Assembly (NCBI GenBank): GCA_001299455.1
Contig: CYUK01000003.1
Location: forward strand, 1,116,001 to 1,180,000
DNA length: 64,000 bases
Reading direction: 5' to 3'
Origin: Clostridiales bacterium SIT11
Lineage (GTDB): Bacteria; Bacillota; Clostridia; Tissierellales; Peptoniphilaceae
The notes beneath the pieces are model-generated. The model was not told the origin of the DNA. It saw only the letters and a program-made list of their open reading frames with translations, and did no database searches. The position numbers were made by a program, and so were the translations under genes. Shown piece after piece: positions 15,338 to 24,471 of this stretch (position 1 is the stretch's first letter; every line of letters starts with the position of its first letter).

Positions 15338-15346
15338 ATTATAACA
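15338..15346 (-). promoter_or_regulatory. Extended -10 promoter of tRNA-Ala
   Basis: TGTTATAAT on the minus strand, 12 bp before the mature tRNA 5' end. Confidence 0.6.
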
Positions 15347-15482
15347 AATAAAATAGGACTTGGCTAGAGGAATTTAACTTTTTGTAAAAGATTTCTAAAG
15401 AAAGGACCAGAAAGCGGAGGGTTTTGTTTAAAAAAGACGAATTTTGGTATCTATTCTATAGAAGAAAGATGAGGAGGAAAAG

Positions 15483-15833
15483 ATGAAACTAATTGGCTAT
15501 AAAAAGTGCAGCACTTGTAAAAACATTGAAAAACTCTTGGAAGAAAAGGGCCTGGACTATGATTATCGGGAAATTGACAAGGAAAATCCCTCGGCAAAGG
15601 AAATTAAGGCCTGGCATGAGGAGTCTGGCCTAGATATACAAAAGTTTTTTAATTCTTCCGGCCTAGTCTACCGGAGGTTGGGTTTAAAGGACAAGCTCAA
15701 GATTATGGACCTGGAAGAAAAATACCGGCTCCTATCTCAAGACGGAATGCTAGTAAAAAGGCCTATCTTGCTGACTGGGGACCAAGTCCTGGTAGGGCCC
15801 CAGGTGAAAAAGTATTTAGAAAATTTAGACTAA
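15483..15833 (+). CDS. ArsC/Spx-family thioredoxin-fold protein
   Basis: A 116-residue protein beginning with the redox motif CSTCKN (C11xxC14, counted from the start) and ending with the family's cis-proline/Arg motif VKRPILLTGDQVLVG. Length and motif suit YffB/ArsC-like arsenate reductase relatives or an Spx-like regulator. Real arsenate reduction cannot be inferred: no ars genes adjoin it. Good ribosome site GAGGAGG. Single-gene unit with its own terminator. Confidence 0.82.
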   Translation: MKLIGYKKCSTCKNIEKLLEEKGLDYDYREIDKENPSAKEIKAWHEESGLDIQKFFNSSGLVYRRLGLKDKLKIMDLEEKYRLLSQDGMLVKRPILLTGDQVLVGPQVKKYLENLD

Positions 15834-15838
15834 GTGTT

Positions 15839-15868
15839 AATCTAGGAAGGTTTCTTCCTAGATTTTTT
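15839..15868 (+). terminator. Terminator of the ArsC-like gene
   Basis: Perfect stem AATCTAGGAAG / CTTCCTAGATT, then a T run. Confidence 0.85.
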
Positions 15869-15884
15869 CTACATATTTTAAGGC

Positions 15885-16427
15885 CTAGGAAGCAGTTTGA
15901 AAGAAGATGTCCAGGGTGTGTTGGGGACTTTTTTCCTTTATAGGCCCTGGTTGCTTTAGGATGGGAACCAGTTTCAAGCGGATGAAGACATGGGCAGGCC
16001 CTCCTTGTTCGTAGACAAATTGAGGAGACTTGTCAATGGAAAAGTCCAAGGAAAAGTCTTGGCCAAAAGTCCCGGAAGGATCCAAGGACACATAGAGGGA
16101 TTGGTTCTTGGCGGATTCCTTAAAGACTTGGTCTAAAAGGCTTTTCTTTAAGTAGACTTGGTAGTGGAGGGTGGCTTCAGGAACTTCCTTGAGGCCGGGT
16201 TTGTTTTCATAGGAGGATCCTGGAGGATAGGCCAGGGCCAGGCCTTGGTCTTCTAAAACTTGGCTTAAGTTGACATGAACTTTCCTGGAATCATGATAAT
16301 TGATGGTTAAGACTCGGTTTTTAGCCTGGCGGTTAAATTTTACCTGGCGGTAGAGGAGGCCAAGGGACAAGAGGAGGACGATGAACAAAAATAAGGAAAG
16401 GCGGCGGTGGGTTTTTATTAATTTCAT
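15885..16427 (-). CDS. Hypothetical membrane-anchored protein
   Basis: About 180 residues. A basic N-terminus (MKLIKTHRRLS) leads into one membrane anchor (~10-28); the remaining ~150 residues are predicted extracellular, strand-rich and soluble (segments such as EATLHYQVYLKK and FSLDFSIDKSP). I chose ATG 16427, which follows AAGAAGGGA; an upstream in-frame ATG at 16454 lies before that site. I do not recognise the family. It stands alone, convergent with the ArsC-like gene and divergent from the osmolyte transporter. Confidence 0.65.
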   Translation of the reverse strand: MKLIKTHRRLSLFLFIVLLLSLGLLYRQVKFNRQAKNRVLTINYHDSRKVHVNLSQVLEDQGLALAYPPGSSYENKPGLKEVPEATLHYQVYLKKSLLDQVFKESAKNQSLYVSLDPSGTFGQDFSLDFSIDKSPQFVYEQGGPAHVFIRLKLVPILKQPGPIKEKSPQHTLDIFFQTAS

Positions 16428-16614
16428 AGAATCCCTTCTTTCTTGTAGCTCCATTATACCAAAGAAAGGCAGAAAAAAGTGGCGTTCAGGAAAAACTTCC
16501 CGGAAATTAGATAAATTTTAAACAAAAATGGGTATATGTTAAAGGAATAGAGTACCCAGCCCTATGAAAAATCTAGTAAATCCCTAAAACCGTAAATGTA
16601 GAATGGAGTTATAG

Positions 16615-17772
16615 ATGATTGAATTTAAAGATATTGCCAAAATCTATCCTGGCAACCAGGTGGCTGTGGAAGATGTGAATTTAACTTTTGAAGAAGGGGA
16701 ATTCATTTGTTTCATCGGGACATCTGGATCTGGAAAAACAACCTGTATGCGGATGATTAACCGGATGAATGAACCCAGCAAGGGGCAAATTCTCATTAAT
16801 GGACAAGATATCCAATCCATGAACCCTGTAGAATTAAGGCGGAAGATTGGCTATGTAATCCAACAAATTGGTCTTTTACCCCATATGACCATCTATGAAA
16901 ATGTGGTCATGGTCCCCAGACTTTTAAAGTGGAATGAAGAGAAAATGCGGGCTACGGCTGAAGATTTAATTCAGAGGGTGGATTTACCCTTATCCTACTT
17001 AGACAAGTATCCATCGGAACTTTCCGGTGGCCAACAACAGAGAATTGGTGTCATCCGGGCCCTGGCAGCAGACCAAAAAATTATCCTCATGGACGAGCCC
17101 TTTGGGGCCCTGGACCCGATTACCCGGGACTCCCTCCAAAAATTAATTAAGCGCCTCCAAAAGGAACTGGGAAAAACCATTGTCTTTGTGTCCCACGACA
17201 TGGACGAGGCCCTGACTCTGGCAGACAAAATTGTCATTATGGACAAGGGCCATGTCATCCAATTTGACAGTCCGGAAAATATTTTAAAAAACCCCAAGAG
17301 CAAGTATGTCCGGGATTTGATTGGGGAAGAAAAAATTAATGAGGCCAAGACTTCCTTTAACACAGTGGAAACAATTATGCTGAAAAATCCTGTGTCCATT
17401 AACCAGGACAAGACGACTTATGAAGCCATTAAGCTCATGAGGGAAAAACGTGTAGATACCCTCTTTATTACAGACCAAGACCAAAAATTGGTCGGGGTTG
17501 TAGGAATGTTTGACCTGAGTAAAATGGGACGGCAGGTGAAACCTGTAAGAGAAATCATGGTTAAGCCGGAATACATTCACAGGGAAACAAAAATTAAGGA
17601 TGCCGTCCGGGCCATTTGGCAGCTGGATATCCGGAATATGCCTGTTGTAGACGATGAAAACAAGCTGGTGGGAATCGTCACCCGGGCTTCTGTAGTGGAC
17701 ACGATTTATACCAACCTTTGGGGAGAAGAGGAAGATTCCCAAGATAATCCAGAAGGTGAAGACCATGCTTGA
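16615..17772 (+). CDS. opuCA: Osmolyte (glycine betaine/carnitine/choline) ABC ATPase
   Basis: 385 residues. ATPase domain with Walker A GTSGSGKTT (~36-44), signature LSGGQQQRIG, Walker B IILMDEPFGALD, and switch VSHDMDEA. Two C-terminal CBS domains (~255-370) match OpuCA/OpuA-type regulation by ionic strength or c-di-AMP. First gene of a four-gene operon; the next start overlaps its end. An own promoter is likely in 16500-16600 but the hexamers there are weak. Confidence 0.9.
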   Translation: MIEFKDIAKIYPGNQVAVEDVNLTFEEGEFICFIGTSGSGKTTCMRMINRMNEPSKGQILINGQDIQSMNPVELRRKIGYVIQQIGLLPHMTIYENVVMVPRLLKWNEEKMRATAEDLIQRVDLPLSYLDKYPSELSGGQQQRIGVIRALAADQKIILMDEPFGALDPITRDSLQKLIKRLQKELGKTIVFVSHDMDEALTLADKIVIMDKGHVIQFDSPENILKNPKSKYVRDLIGEEKINEAKTSFNTVETIMLKNPVSINQDKTTYEAIKLMREKRVDTLFITDQDQKLVGVVGMFDLSKMGRQVKPVREIMVKPEYIHRETKIKDAVRAIWQLDIRNMPVVDDENKLVGIVTRASVVDTIYTNLWGEEEDSQDNPEGEDHA

Positions 17773-18403
17773 TTATTTTCATGAAAATGCAGGTTTGATT
17801 TTAGAAAAATCTCTGGAGCATTTATCCATTGCAGGGATTTCCCTTCTCTTAGGAATCCTGGTGGCCGTGCCCCTTGGAATCCTCCTTATCCGGTCGGAGG
17901 TCCTGGCAAAAATTGTCATGGCTGTGGCCTCTGTCCTCCAGACCATTCCTTCTTTTGCCCTCTTGGCCATAATGATTCCTATTTTTGGTGTAGGGAAGAA
18001 GCCGGCCATTGTGGCCCTCTTTATTTACTCCCTCCTGCCGATTATGCGGAACACCTACCTAGGCATCCGAGGAGTGGATGAAAACCTCCTAGATGCCGCC
18101 AAGGGCATGGGAATGACGGGAAGGCAACGATTATTTAAGGTCCAAATTCCCATGGCTATGCCGGTGATTATGTCCGGTATCCGCCTATCGGCCATTTATG
18201 TTTTGGCCTGGACCACCATCGCCTCCTATATTGGAGCCGGAGGTTTAGGAGATTTTATCTTTAACGGCATGGAAAATGCCCTCTTGGCCATGGTGGTTTG
18301 GGGAACCATTCCTGTCACCCTGATGGCCGTGATTATGGACTTTATCCTGGGACAGGTGGAAAAGAAACTGTCCCCTGTAAAAAAGAGTGGAGGGAAGGCA
18401 TGA
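17765..18403 (+). CDS. opuCB: Osmolyte ABC permease subunit
   Basis: About 212 residues, five to six membrane helices, with the binding-protein-dependent permease loop (LLDAAKGMGMTGRQRLFKVQIP, i.e. the EAA motif). ATG 17765 lies about 6 nt after AAGGTG; GTG 17756 is an alternative. Overlaps opuCA by 8 bp. Pairs with the second permease at 19326 to form the OpuC channel. Confidence 0.9.
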   Translation: MLDYFHENAGLILEKSLEHLSIAGISLLLGILVAVPLGILLIRSEVLAKIVMAVASVLQTIPSFALLAIMIPIFGVGKKPAIVALFIYSLLPIMRNTYLGIRGVDENLLDAAKGMGMTGRQRLFKVQIPMAMPVIMSGIRLSAIYVLAWTTIASYIGAGGLGDFIFNGMENALLAMVVWGTIPVTLMAVIMDFILGQVEKKLSPVKKSGGKA

Positions 18404-19329
18404 AAAAAGTAAGAAAATACCTAAGTCTTGCCTGTATCCTTTTGCTCTTGACTTCCTGTAGCCTGCCGGGCCTGGGTGGAAATACGGAGAAAGAAGTGGT
18501 CATTGCCACAGGATCCACCTCTGAACGGCAAATTTTAGGCTATATGGTAGAGGAAATGATCAAGCATTACACAGACTTAAAGGTGGATACAGTAACCAAC
18601 TTAAACTCCACCACCCTGATCAATGTGGCCATGACCAAGGGAGACGTCAATGTCTCCGGAGGGATGTATACAGGAACTTCCTTAACAGGGGAACTGGGCA
18701 TGGAACCCATTAAGGACCCAGACAAGGCCCTGAAGGTCGTCCAGGAAGAATATTTAAAACGCTACAACCGAATTTGGTATCCTTCCTTCGGTTTTGCCAA
18801 TACCTATGCCTTTATGGTCCGGGAGGACTATGCCAAGGAACACAAGCTAGAAAAGGTGTCTGACCTGGCCAAGCTAAAAGGAGACATTAAGGTCGGTGTG
18901 GATACATCTTGGATTGACCGGCCAGGAGATGGTTACCAAGGCTTCCAAGAAACCTATGGCTTTGCCTTTGACCATATTTATCCCATGCAAATCGGCCTGG
19001 TTTATTCAGCCCTTTCGTCCAACAACATGGATGTGGTCCTAGGTTATTCCACAGACGGCCGGGTGGCTTCCTATAATCTCAAACTTTTAGAGGATGACCT
19101 CCGTCTTTTCCCACCCTATGACTGCTCGCCAGTGGCCCAAAAGGAAATTATAGACAAGTATCCGGAATTAAATACCATCTTTTTAAAACTGGCTGGAACC
19201 ATTGATTCCAAGACCATGCAAGAACTCAACCGGAAGAGTGACGAGGACTTAATTGAGCCCCAGGTCATTGCTCAGGAATTTTTAAAAGACCATAACTATT
19301 TTGAAGACAAGGAGGTGGAAAGCAAGTGA
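18400..19329 (+). CDS. opuCC: Osmolyte-binding lipoprotein
   Basis: About 309 residues. Lipoprotein signal with lipobox LTSC (Cys near residue 18) after a basic, hydrophobic leader, then the glycine-betaine-binding (OpuAC) domain, which includes the PSFGFANTYAFMVRE strand and the Tyr/Trp-rich loops used to cage quaternary amines. It starts on the last codons of opuCB. A frame-open extension to 18298 exists but lies inside opuCB and lacks a ribosome site. Confidence 0.9.
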   Translation: MKKVRKYLSLACILLLLTSCSLPGLGGNTEKEVVIATGSTSERQILGYMVEEMIKHYTDLKVDTVTNLNSTTLINVAMTKGDVNVSGGMYTGTSLTGELGMEPIKDPDKALKVVQEEYLKRYNRIWYPSFGFANTYAFMVREDYAKEHKLEKVSDLAKLKGDIKVGVDTSWIDRPGDGYQGFQETYGFAFDHIYPMQIGLVYSALSSNNMDVVLGYSTDGRVASYNLKLLEDDLRLFPPYDCSPVAQKEIIDKYPELNTIFLKLAGTIDSKTMQELNRKSDEDLIEPQVIAQEFLKDHNYFEDKEVESK

Positions 19330-19973
19330 AAGATTTAATCCTATATTATAGCCAAAACAGTTCCTATGTTTTTAGCCAATTTATCCGCCACTTTTTAATT
19401 TCCATCTATGGCGTCTTCTTTGCTGCCCTGGTGGCCATTCCCCTAGGATTTTTAGTGGCCAGGAATAAAAGACTCAGCGACCTATTGGTGGGCCTGGCCA
19501 ATATTCTTCAAACAGTGCCCTCCCTGGCCATGCTGGCGATTTTAATGTTTATCCTAGGAATTGGCGCCGATACAGTGGTTTTTGTCGTCTTTCTCTACTC
19601 CATTCTGCCCATCTTAAAAAATACCATTGCCGGCATCCTGGCCATTCCAGAGGACTTAATGGACGCAGCCAAGGGAATGGGCATGACCCAGGGACAAATC
19701 ATGGTGAAAATTGAACTACCCCTGGCCCTGTCGGTGATTATGGGGGGCATCCGGAATGCCCTAGTTGTAGGTATTGGAGTAACCGCCGTAGGGACCTTTA
19801 TTGGAGCCGGCGGCCTGGGATCCATTATTACCCGGGGGATTAATGTGGCCAAGGGAGGCCCCATTATCCTGGCAGGAGCCATTCCTACAGCCCTCATGGC
19901 GGTGATTACAGACTTTATCCTATCGGGCCTTGAAAGTAAACTGGCCCCTAGAACCTTAAAACGAGTGGAATAA
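19326..19973 (+). CDS. opuCD: Osmolyte ABC permease subunit
   Basis: 215 residues, about six helices, with the EAA loop (LMDAAKGMGMTQGQIMVKIELP). GTG start at 19326 overlaps the opuCC stop. Second permease half of the OpuC transporter. Confidence 0.9.
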   Translation: MKDLILYYSQNSSYVFSQFIRHFLISIYGVFFAALVAIPLGFLVARNKRLSDLLVGLANILQTVPSLAMLAILMFILGIGADTVVFVVFLYSILPILKNTIAGILAIPEDLMDAAKGMGMTQGQIMVKIELPLALSVIMGGIRNALVVGIGVTAVGTFIGAGGLGSIITRGINVAKGGPIILAGAIPTALMAVITDFILSGLESKLAPRTLKRVE

Positions 19974-19975
19974 AG

Positions 19976-20008
19976 AAAAGAGTCCAGGGAAATCCTTGGA
20001 CTCTTTTT
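19976..20008 (+). terminator. Terminator of the opuC operon
   Basis: Stem AAAAGAGTCCAGG / CCTTGGACTCTTTT, then T. Confidence 0.85.
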
Positions 20009-20094
20009 TGAAAGCTGAAAACCAAGGCCTCATTTTTTAATAAGACTAGGAACTTTCGAAAAAATCACTTATACTAAAGGAAAAGGAGGGGATT

Positions 20095-20751
20095 ATGGAC
20101 CTATATAAATTGAATCATGTGTCCTATAACCAGGGAGGCAAAGAAATTTTAAACGACATCCATTTTTCCTTAGCGGAGGGAGAAGTTTTAACCATTATGG
20201 GCCCTAGCGGATCAGGAAAGTCAAGCCTACTCCGGCTCCTTAGTAGCCTGGAAAGCCCCAGTGAAGGGCAAATTTTTTACCAGGGAAAAAACCTTCAAGA
20301 CCTGGATCCTGGAGCCTATCGCCAAGAAGTGGCCTACCTAAGGCAAAGACCCATACTATTTAAGGGAACTGTAGAAGACAACCTGTCCTTTGCCTTTAAA
20401 ATGAAGAAAAAAGACTATAAGAAGGAAAAAGTCCTGGCCTTTATGGAAGGCTTAAAATTAAAATCGGATCTTTTAGGGGAAAACGTAGAAAACTTGTCAG
20501 GAGGAGAGGCCAGCCGGCTGGCCTTTATCCGGTCCTTGATTCTAGACCCCCAGGTTTTTCTCTTAGATGAACCAACCTCGGCCTTGGACCTGGAAAACAC
20601 CCGGATTTTGGAAGACTCTTTAAGGGACCTCCACCAGGAAGGGAGGACCCTAATTTGGGTGACCCATGACCTGGACCAAAGTCTCCGCCAGGGGACCTGC
20701 CGGATGACCATAAAAAATGGACGTATTTTTGAAATGGAGAGACTAGCATGA
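20095..20751 (+). CDS. ABC ATPase, FetA/YbbL-like
   Basis: 218 residues with Walker A GPSGSGKSS (~35-43), signature LSGGEASRLA, Walker B VFLLDEPTSALD and VTHD. The permease coupled to it (4-bp overlap) is a UPF0014/FetB family protein; the FetAB pair is known as an iron exporter in E. coli. Metal specificity here is inference. Confidence 0.88.
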   Translation: MDLYKLNHVSYNQGGKEILNDIHFSLAEGEVLTIMGPSGSGKSSLLRLLSSLESPSEGQIFYQGKNLQDLDPGAYRQEVAYLRQRPILFKGTVEDNLSFAFKMKKKDYKKEKVLAFMEGLKLKSDLLGENVENLSGGEASRLAFIRSLILDPQVFLLDEPTSALDLENTRILEDSLRDLHQEGRTLIWVTHDLDQSLRQGTCRMTIKNGRIFEMERLA

Positions 20752-21518
20752 ACATGGCAAATTTATCCAACACCAGCCTGGCCCTGACTTCAATCCTGGT
20801 CTTCCTAGTAGTGGCCTTATCCTACAGCCAAAGATTGGGCCTGGAAAAAGATATTCTTCTTTCAGCCAGCCGGGCCTTTATCCAGCTTTTAATCATCGGC
20901 TATGTTTTAAAAGAAGTCTTTCAATCGGAGAGTCTCTTTTTTACCCTCCTTTTGCTCCTCTTTATGCTGACCAATGCGGCCTACCATGGGTCCAAAAGGG
21001 GAAAGGGAATTGACCATAGCTTTGGCATTTCCTTTTTTTCCATGTTCTTGGCCACCAGCCTAACCCTGGGAGTCTTGCTGGGAACCGGGGCCCTGGACTT
21101 TGTTCCCAACCAGGTGATTCCTGTAGGTGGCATGCTCTTATCCAATTCCATGGTGGCCCTGGGACTGGTTTACCGGAGCCTCTACCAGGCCTTTGAAAAT
21201 CAACGAGGGGAAGTGGAAAGTAAACTTTCTCTGGGAGCCTCTCCCCGGGAGGCCTTCCTGGTTTTTATCCAAGAGGCGGTAAAAACAGGCATGCTCCCCA
21301 GTATTGATTCCGCCAAGACCCTAGGTCTGGTTTCTCTGCCAGGCATGATGACAGGGCTAATTTTAGCCGGCATGAACCCGGTAGTTGCCATTAAGTACCA
21401 GGTGGTGGTGACCTTTATGCTCCTGGCTACAACCTCTATTTCATCCATTATTGCTGCAAATATTGCCTATAAGACCTTTTTTAATGACAGCTGGCAGCTG
21501 GTAAAAAAAGAAAGTTAA
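20748..21518 (+). CDS. FetB/YbbM-family (UPF0014) ABC permease
   Basis: 256 residues, about seven membrane helices, with the family core SRAFIQLLIIGYVLKEVF near the N-terminus and SLPGMMTGLILAGMNPVVAIKYQ in the C-terminal half. Starts in the ATPase stop (ATGA). Probable inner-membrane channel of an iron (or other metal) exporter. Confidence 0.88.
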   Translation: MNMANLSNTSLALTSILVFLVVALSYSQRLGLEKDILLSASRAFIQLLIIGYVLKEVFQSESLFFTLLLLLFMLTNAAYHGSKRGKGIDHSFGISFFSMFLATSLTLGVLLGTGALDFVPNQVIPVGGMLLSNSMVALGLVYRSLYQAFENQRGEVESKLSLGASPREAFLVFIQEAVKTGMLPSIDSAKTLGLVSLPGMMTGLILAGMNPVVAIKYQVVVTFMLLATTSISSIIAANIAYKTFFNDSWQLVKKES

Positions 21519-21577
21519 AAGAAGAAAATCTGGGTATAAAAAAAGAAAGTTAAACTAGAAAGAAAAGAGGAAAACAC

Positions 21578-21817
21578 ATGAAAAACGGAAAAAAATTGTA
21601 CAAGGTGCGGGAGGGGAAGGTCTTGGCCGGCGTATGCCAAGGTCTGGCAGAATACCTGGATATAGATGTCTCCATTGTCCGGATTTTAACAGTGGTCTTG
21701 GCTTTGTGTTATTCTGTGGGTTTGGTGGCCTATATTGCAGCGGCCCTTATTCTCCCCTGGAAGGAAGACTTGTACCCAAGAGACGATTTTGATTTTCAAG
21801 ACCCTAGAGACCTATGA
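21578..21817 (+). CDS. PspC-domain small membrane protein
   Basis: 79 residues; PspC core KKLYKVREGKVLAGVCQGLAEYL (residues ~5-27 as a landmark) and one hydrophobic helix (~38-62). PspC proteins link to envelope stress in other bacteria. No pspA or liaF partner is present. The stop overlaps the next start by 4 bp. Confidence 0.85.
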   Translation: MKNGKKLYKVREGKVLAGVCQGLAEYLDIDVSIVRILTVVLALCYSVGLVAYIAAALILPWKEDLYPRDDFDFQDPRDL

Positions 21818-22527
21818 TCCGGTCTAGAAAGAAAAGTTCCCAAGTCCTGGAAAAGTCCTTGAAAATCCAGGGGCTGGACCTGGATTTGAAACTGACTCCG
21901 GGCCAGAAAAATCTTTACTTACGGGTCCGGCCGGGGAAGAAGATCCTCCTGTCGGGGCCCCTGGGCCTGTCCCAGGAGACCTTAGAAAATTTTGTCTTAA
22001 GTCACAGGGAAGATCTTTTAAAAAACCAGGAGGCCCTGGAGAGGTCCAGGCTCCACCAGGAAAAAACCTATGAAAAAGGAGAAGTCCACCAGCTCTGGGG
22101 GAGGACTTATTTTTTAGAACCCAAGCTTGCGGCCAAGGAAGGGGCCTATGTTTTTCGGGACAAGCTCTATCTTTACCACAAGTCCAGGGACAGGGAGGGA
22201 AGGGAAAAAATCCTCCTGGACTTTTACCGGGAGGAAATGAAGAAAATCCTCCAGGACCTTTTGAAGAAGGCGGAAGAAACCACAGGCCTAAAGGCTAAGG
22301 AATGCCGGATAAAGAAAATGAAGACCCGGTGGGGGTCTTGTAATATCAGGTACCGGCGGATTTGGGTCAACCTCCACCTGGTCAAGTATCCTGAAATCTG
22401 CCTTTACAGTGTCCTCATTCATGAGTTGGCCCATTTTTTGGAAGTTGGCCACAATAAGAGGTTTTACGGGTTAGTAGAGGGATTTTTTTCAGACTATGAA
22501 AAAGCCCAGGCCCTTTTAAAGGACTAA
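21814..22527 (+). CDS. YgjP-like zinc metallopeptidase (DUF45)
   Basis: 237 residues with the conserved KTRWGSCN motif and HELAHFLEVGHNKRFY (HExxH plus a third histidine in GHNKRF), the mark of the YgjP/WLM metallopeptidase-like group. No signal peptide, so cytosolic. Coupled to the PspC gene by overlap. Cellular substrate unknown. Confidence 0.85.
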   Translation: MIRSRKKSSQVLEKSLKIQGLDLDLKLTPGQKNLYLRVRPGKKILLSGPLGLSQETLENFVLSHREDLLKNQEALERSRLHQEKTYEKGEVHQLWGRTYFLEPKLAAKEGAYVFRDKLYLYHKSRDREGREKILLDFYREEMKKILQDLLKKAEETTGLKAKECRIKKMKTRWGSCNIRYRRIWVNLHLVKYPEICLYSVLIHELAHFLEVGHNKRFYGLVEGFFSDYEKAQALLKD

Positions 22528-22531
22528 ATAT

Positions 22532-22560
22532 TTGCAGCAGTCAAGAGAAAGCTATATAAT
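22532..22560 (+). promoter_or_regulatory. Promoter of the Mn efflux gene
   Basis: -35 TTGCAG at 22532-22537, exactly 17 bp, -10 TATAAT at 22555-22560. The leader that follows (about 26 nt) is too short for a yybP-ykoY manganese riboswitch. Confidence 0.75.
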
Positions 22561-22592
22561 AGGGAAGTATGTCGGAAACTTTAGGGGGAAGT

Positions 22593-23171
22593 ATGAATCA
22601 TATTACTTTATTTTTGATTGCTGTAAGTTTATCCATGGATGCTTTTTCTGTAGCTATTTGCAAGGGCTTGGGCTTAAGGGAAGTCAAGCTGGACAAGGCC
22701 CTTCTTGTGGGCCTCTACTTTGGGGCCTTCCAGGGGATGATGCCGGTCCTTGGCTACTTTGTCGGGTCCAGCTTTGCCAAGACCATCCAGGCCTGGGACC
22801 ATTGGATTGCCTTTGGCCTTTTATCTATTTTAGGCTGCAATATGATTAAGGAAGCCAGAGAAAAGAATTCTTGTCCAGTAGCAGACTTTAGCCCCAGGGA
22901 AATGATTCCCCTGGCCATAGCCACCTCCATTGACGCCCTAATTATTGGCGTGTCCTTTGCCATGCTCCAGGTGAATATCTATGAGTCCGCCTCCTTTATT
23001 GCCCTCTGTACCTTTCTTTTTTCCTTTGCCGGGGTCTATATTGGCCACCGCTTTGGGCAAAAATTTGAAGACAAGGCCCAGATTTTGGGAGGAATCATGC
23101 TTATAGGGATTGGGGTCAAGGTCCTGGTGGACCACTTAAATTTACTGTCCTACCTCCCCTTTTTTAGCTAG
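22593..23171 (+). CDS. mntP: Manganese efflux pump MntP
   Basis: About 192 residues in six hydrophobic helices. SMDAFSVA near the N-terminus and its repeat TSIDALIIGVSF in the second half are the paired Asp motifs of MntP. Start: ATG 22593 follows AGGGGGAAGT; an in-frame ATG at 22569 precedes that site. Exports Mn2+. Confidence 0.9.
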   Translation: MNHITLFLIAVSLSMDAFSVAICKGLGLREVKLDKALLVGLYFGAFQGMMPVLGYFVGSSFAKTIQAWDHWIAFGLLSILGCNMIKEAREKNSCPVADFSPREMIPLAIATSIDALIIGVSFAMLQVNIYESASFIALCTFLFSFAGVYIGHRFGQKFEDKAQILGGIMLIGIGVKVLVDHLNLLSYLPFFS

Positions 23172-23219
23172 GGACGGGGATTTTAAGATAAGAAAATGAG
23201 AATATCCGAAGGAGGACCC

Positions 23220-23615
23220 ATGGTCAAAACTTTTACCATCCAAACCAAGAAGGAAGAACTACACAAAATTACCGGGGAAGTGGAAAAAATTGTCCGGGAG
23301 ACAGGCGTCCAAGAGGGCTATTGCCTGGTCTACTGTCCCCACACCACCGGGGCCATTACCATCAACGAAAACACCGACCCCCATGTAGAGGAGGACATTC
23401 TCCTAGGCCTCGGGAATATTGTAGAGGAAAATCCGGACTTTAAACATGCTGAGGGCAATTCCACAGCCCATATCAAGTCCAGCCTGGTAGGGGCCAGTGA
23501 GGTCCTTTTCATTGACCAGGGAAGGCTGGTTCTGGGGACCTGGCAGGGAATTTACTTTTGCGAATTTGACGGACCCAGGACTCGGAGGGTCTATGTAAAA
23601 GTAGTTCAAGGTTAG
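23220..23615 (+). CDS. YjbQ/UPF0047 family protein
   Basis: About 131 residues. Diagnostic stretch YCPHTTGAITINEN, then HAEGNSTAHIKSSLVG and GTWQGIYFCEFDGPR. Family members show weak thiamine-phosphate synthase activity, real role uncertain. ATG 23220 lies behind AAGGAGG; the upstream ATG at 23196 lies before it. 48 bp after mntP, so probably cotranscribed. Confidence 0.88.
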   Translation: MVKTFTIQTKKEELHKITGEVEKIVRETGVQEGYCLVYCPHTTGAITINENTDPHVEEDILLGLGNIVEENPDFKHAEGNSTAHIKSSLVGASEVLFIDQGRLVLGTWQGIYFCEFDGPRTRRVYVKVVQG

Positions 23616-23629
23616 AATTTTATAGGAAT

Positions 23630-23672
23630 AAAAAAGTGGTGGCCTAGAAGGAAATCTAGACCACCATTTTTA
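23630..23672. terminator. Bidirectional terminator
   Basis: Stem AGTGGTGG-CTAGA / TCTAG-CCACCA with A/T runs on both sides; separates YjbQ (+) from the SDR gene (-). Confidence 0.8.
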
Positions 23673-23681
23673 GTTGAAGAT

Positions 23682-24422
23682 TTAAACTAACATGGCGCCG
23701 TCCATTTGGAGGATTTCTCCACTAATATAGGAAGCCTCGTCGCTGGCCAAGAAGGCATAGGCCTTGGCAATGTCTTCCGGTTCCCCAATCCGCCGGAGGG
23801 GAATCTTTTGAATAATAGGCTCCATCATTTCCTTGGGGACTTGCTTCATCATGTCCGTATTGGTGACGCCAGGAGCCACAGCATTGACCCGGATGTGGTC
23901 AGGGCCTAGTTCCCGGGCCAGGGAAATGGTGAGGCCGTTGACAGCAAACTTGGATGTGGGATAGGCCACGCCTGCAGGTTGGCCGTACTTGGAGACCATG
24001 GAAGAGGTGGAAATAATGGCTCCGCCGCCTTGTTTTTTCATGTGAGGAACCACAGCCAGAATGGGGTTAAAGACTCCCTTGACATTGAGGTCCAAGATTT
24101 TGGAGAATTTTTCCCCGTCATAGTCATAGATGGAAGTGTCATCGGCAACGCCGGCATTGTTGGCCAAAACGTCAATCCGCCCATATTTTTCCGCAATCCG
24201 GTCCATTTCTGCTTGAACAGAAGCTGGGTCCATTAAGTTGGGATAGGCACCTTCCACCTGGTCATACTTTTCTTGGAAGTCCTTGAGGGCCTTGTCTACC
24301 GTTTCCTTCCGAGATCCAAAGAAGATGACCTGGGCCCCTTCTTCTAGGAATTTTTCTACAATTGCGTGGCCGATTCCCCGGGTTCCACCAGTAACAACAC
24401 AAACTTTATCTTTTAATCGCAT
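23682..24422 (-). CDS. Short-chain dehydrogenase/reductase, FabG-like
   Basis: 246 residues with TGGTRGIG (NAD(P) binding), NNAG, and the catalytic Ser-Tyr-Lys (STSSMVS, YPTSK). Close in plan to 3-oxoacyl-ACP reductase, but no fab genes adjoin, so it may act on another keto substrate. Ribosome site AAGGAGG before ATG 24422. Confidence 0.88.
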   Translation of the reverse strand: MRLKDKVCVVTGGTRGIGHAIVEKFLEEGAQVIFFGSRKETVDKALKDFQEKYDQVEGAYPNLMDPASVQAEMDRIAEKYGRIDVLANNAGVADDTSIYDYDGEKFSKILDLNVKGVFNPILAVVPHMKKQGGGAIISTSSMVSKYGQPAGVAYPTSKFAVNGLTISLARELGPDHIRVNAVAPGVTNTDMMKQVPKEMMEPIIQKIPLRRIGEPEDIAKAYAFLASDEASYISGEILQMDGAMLV

Positions 24423-24471
24423 TATTTTCCTCCTTGTTTAATAGGGTTCACATTTATATTCTATAGATACC

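Noticed and set aside
15483-15833. True arsenate reductase of an ars operon
   Set aside because: There is no arsenic permease or ars regulator nearby. The ArsR at 12509 is divergent from a Zn/Cd pump, so only family-level naming is justified.
15885-16454. Earlier ATG (16454) as start of the hypothetical protein
   Set aside because: It lies upstream of the ribosome site AAGAAGGGA that correctly precedes ATG 16427.
22528-22592. yybP-ykoY manganese riboswitch before mntP
   Set aside because: The promoter at 22532-22560 leaves only about 26 nt of leader, too short for that riboswitch.
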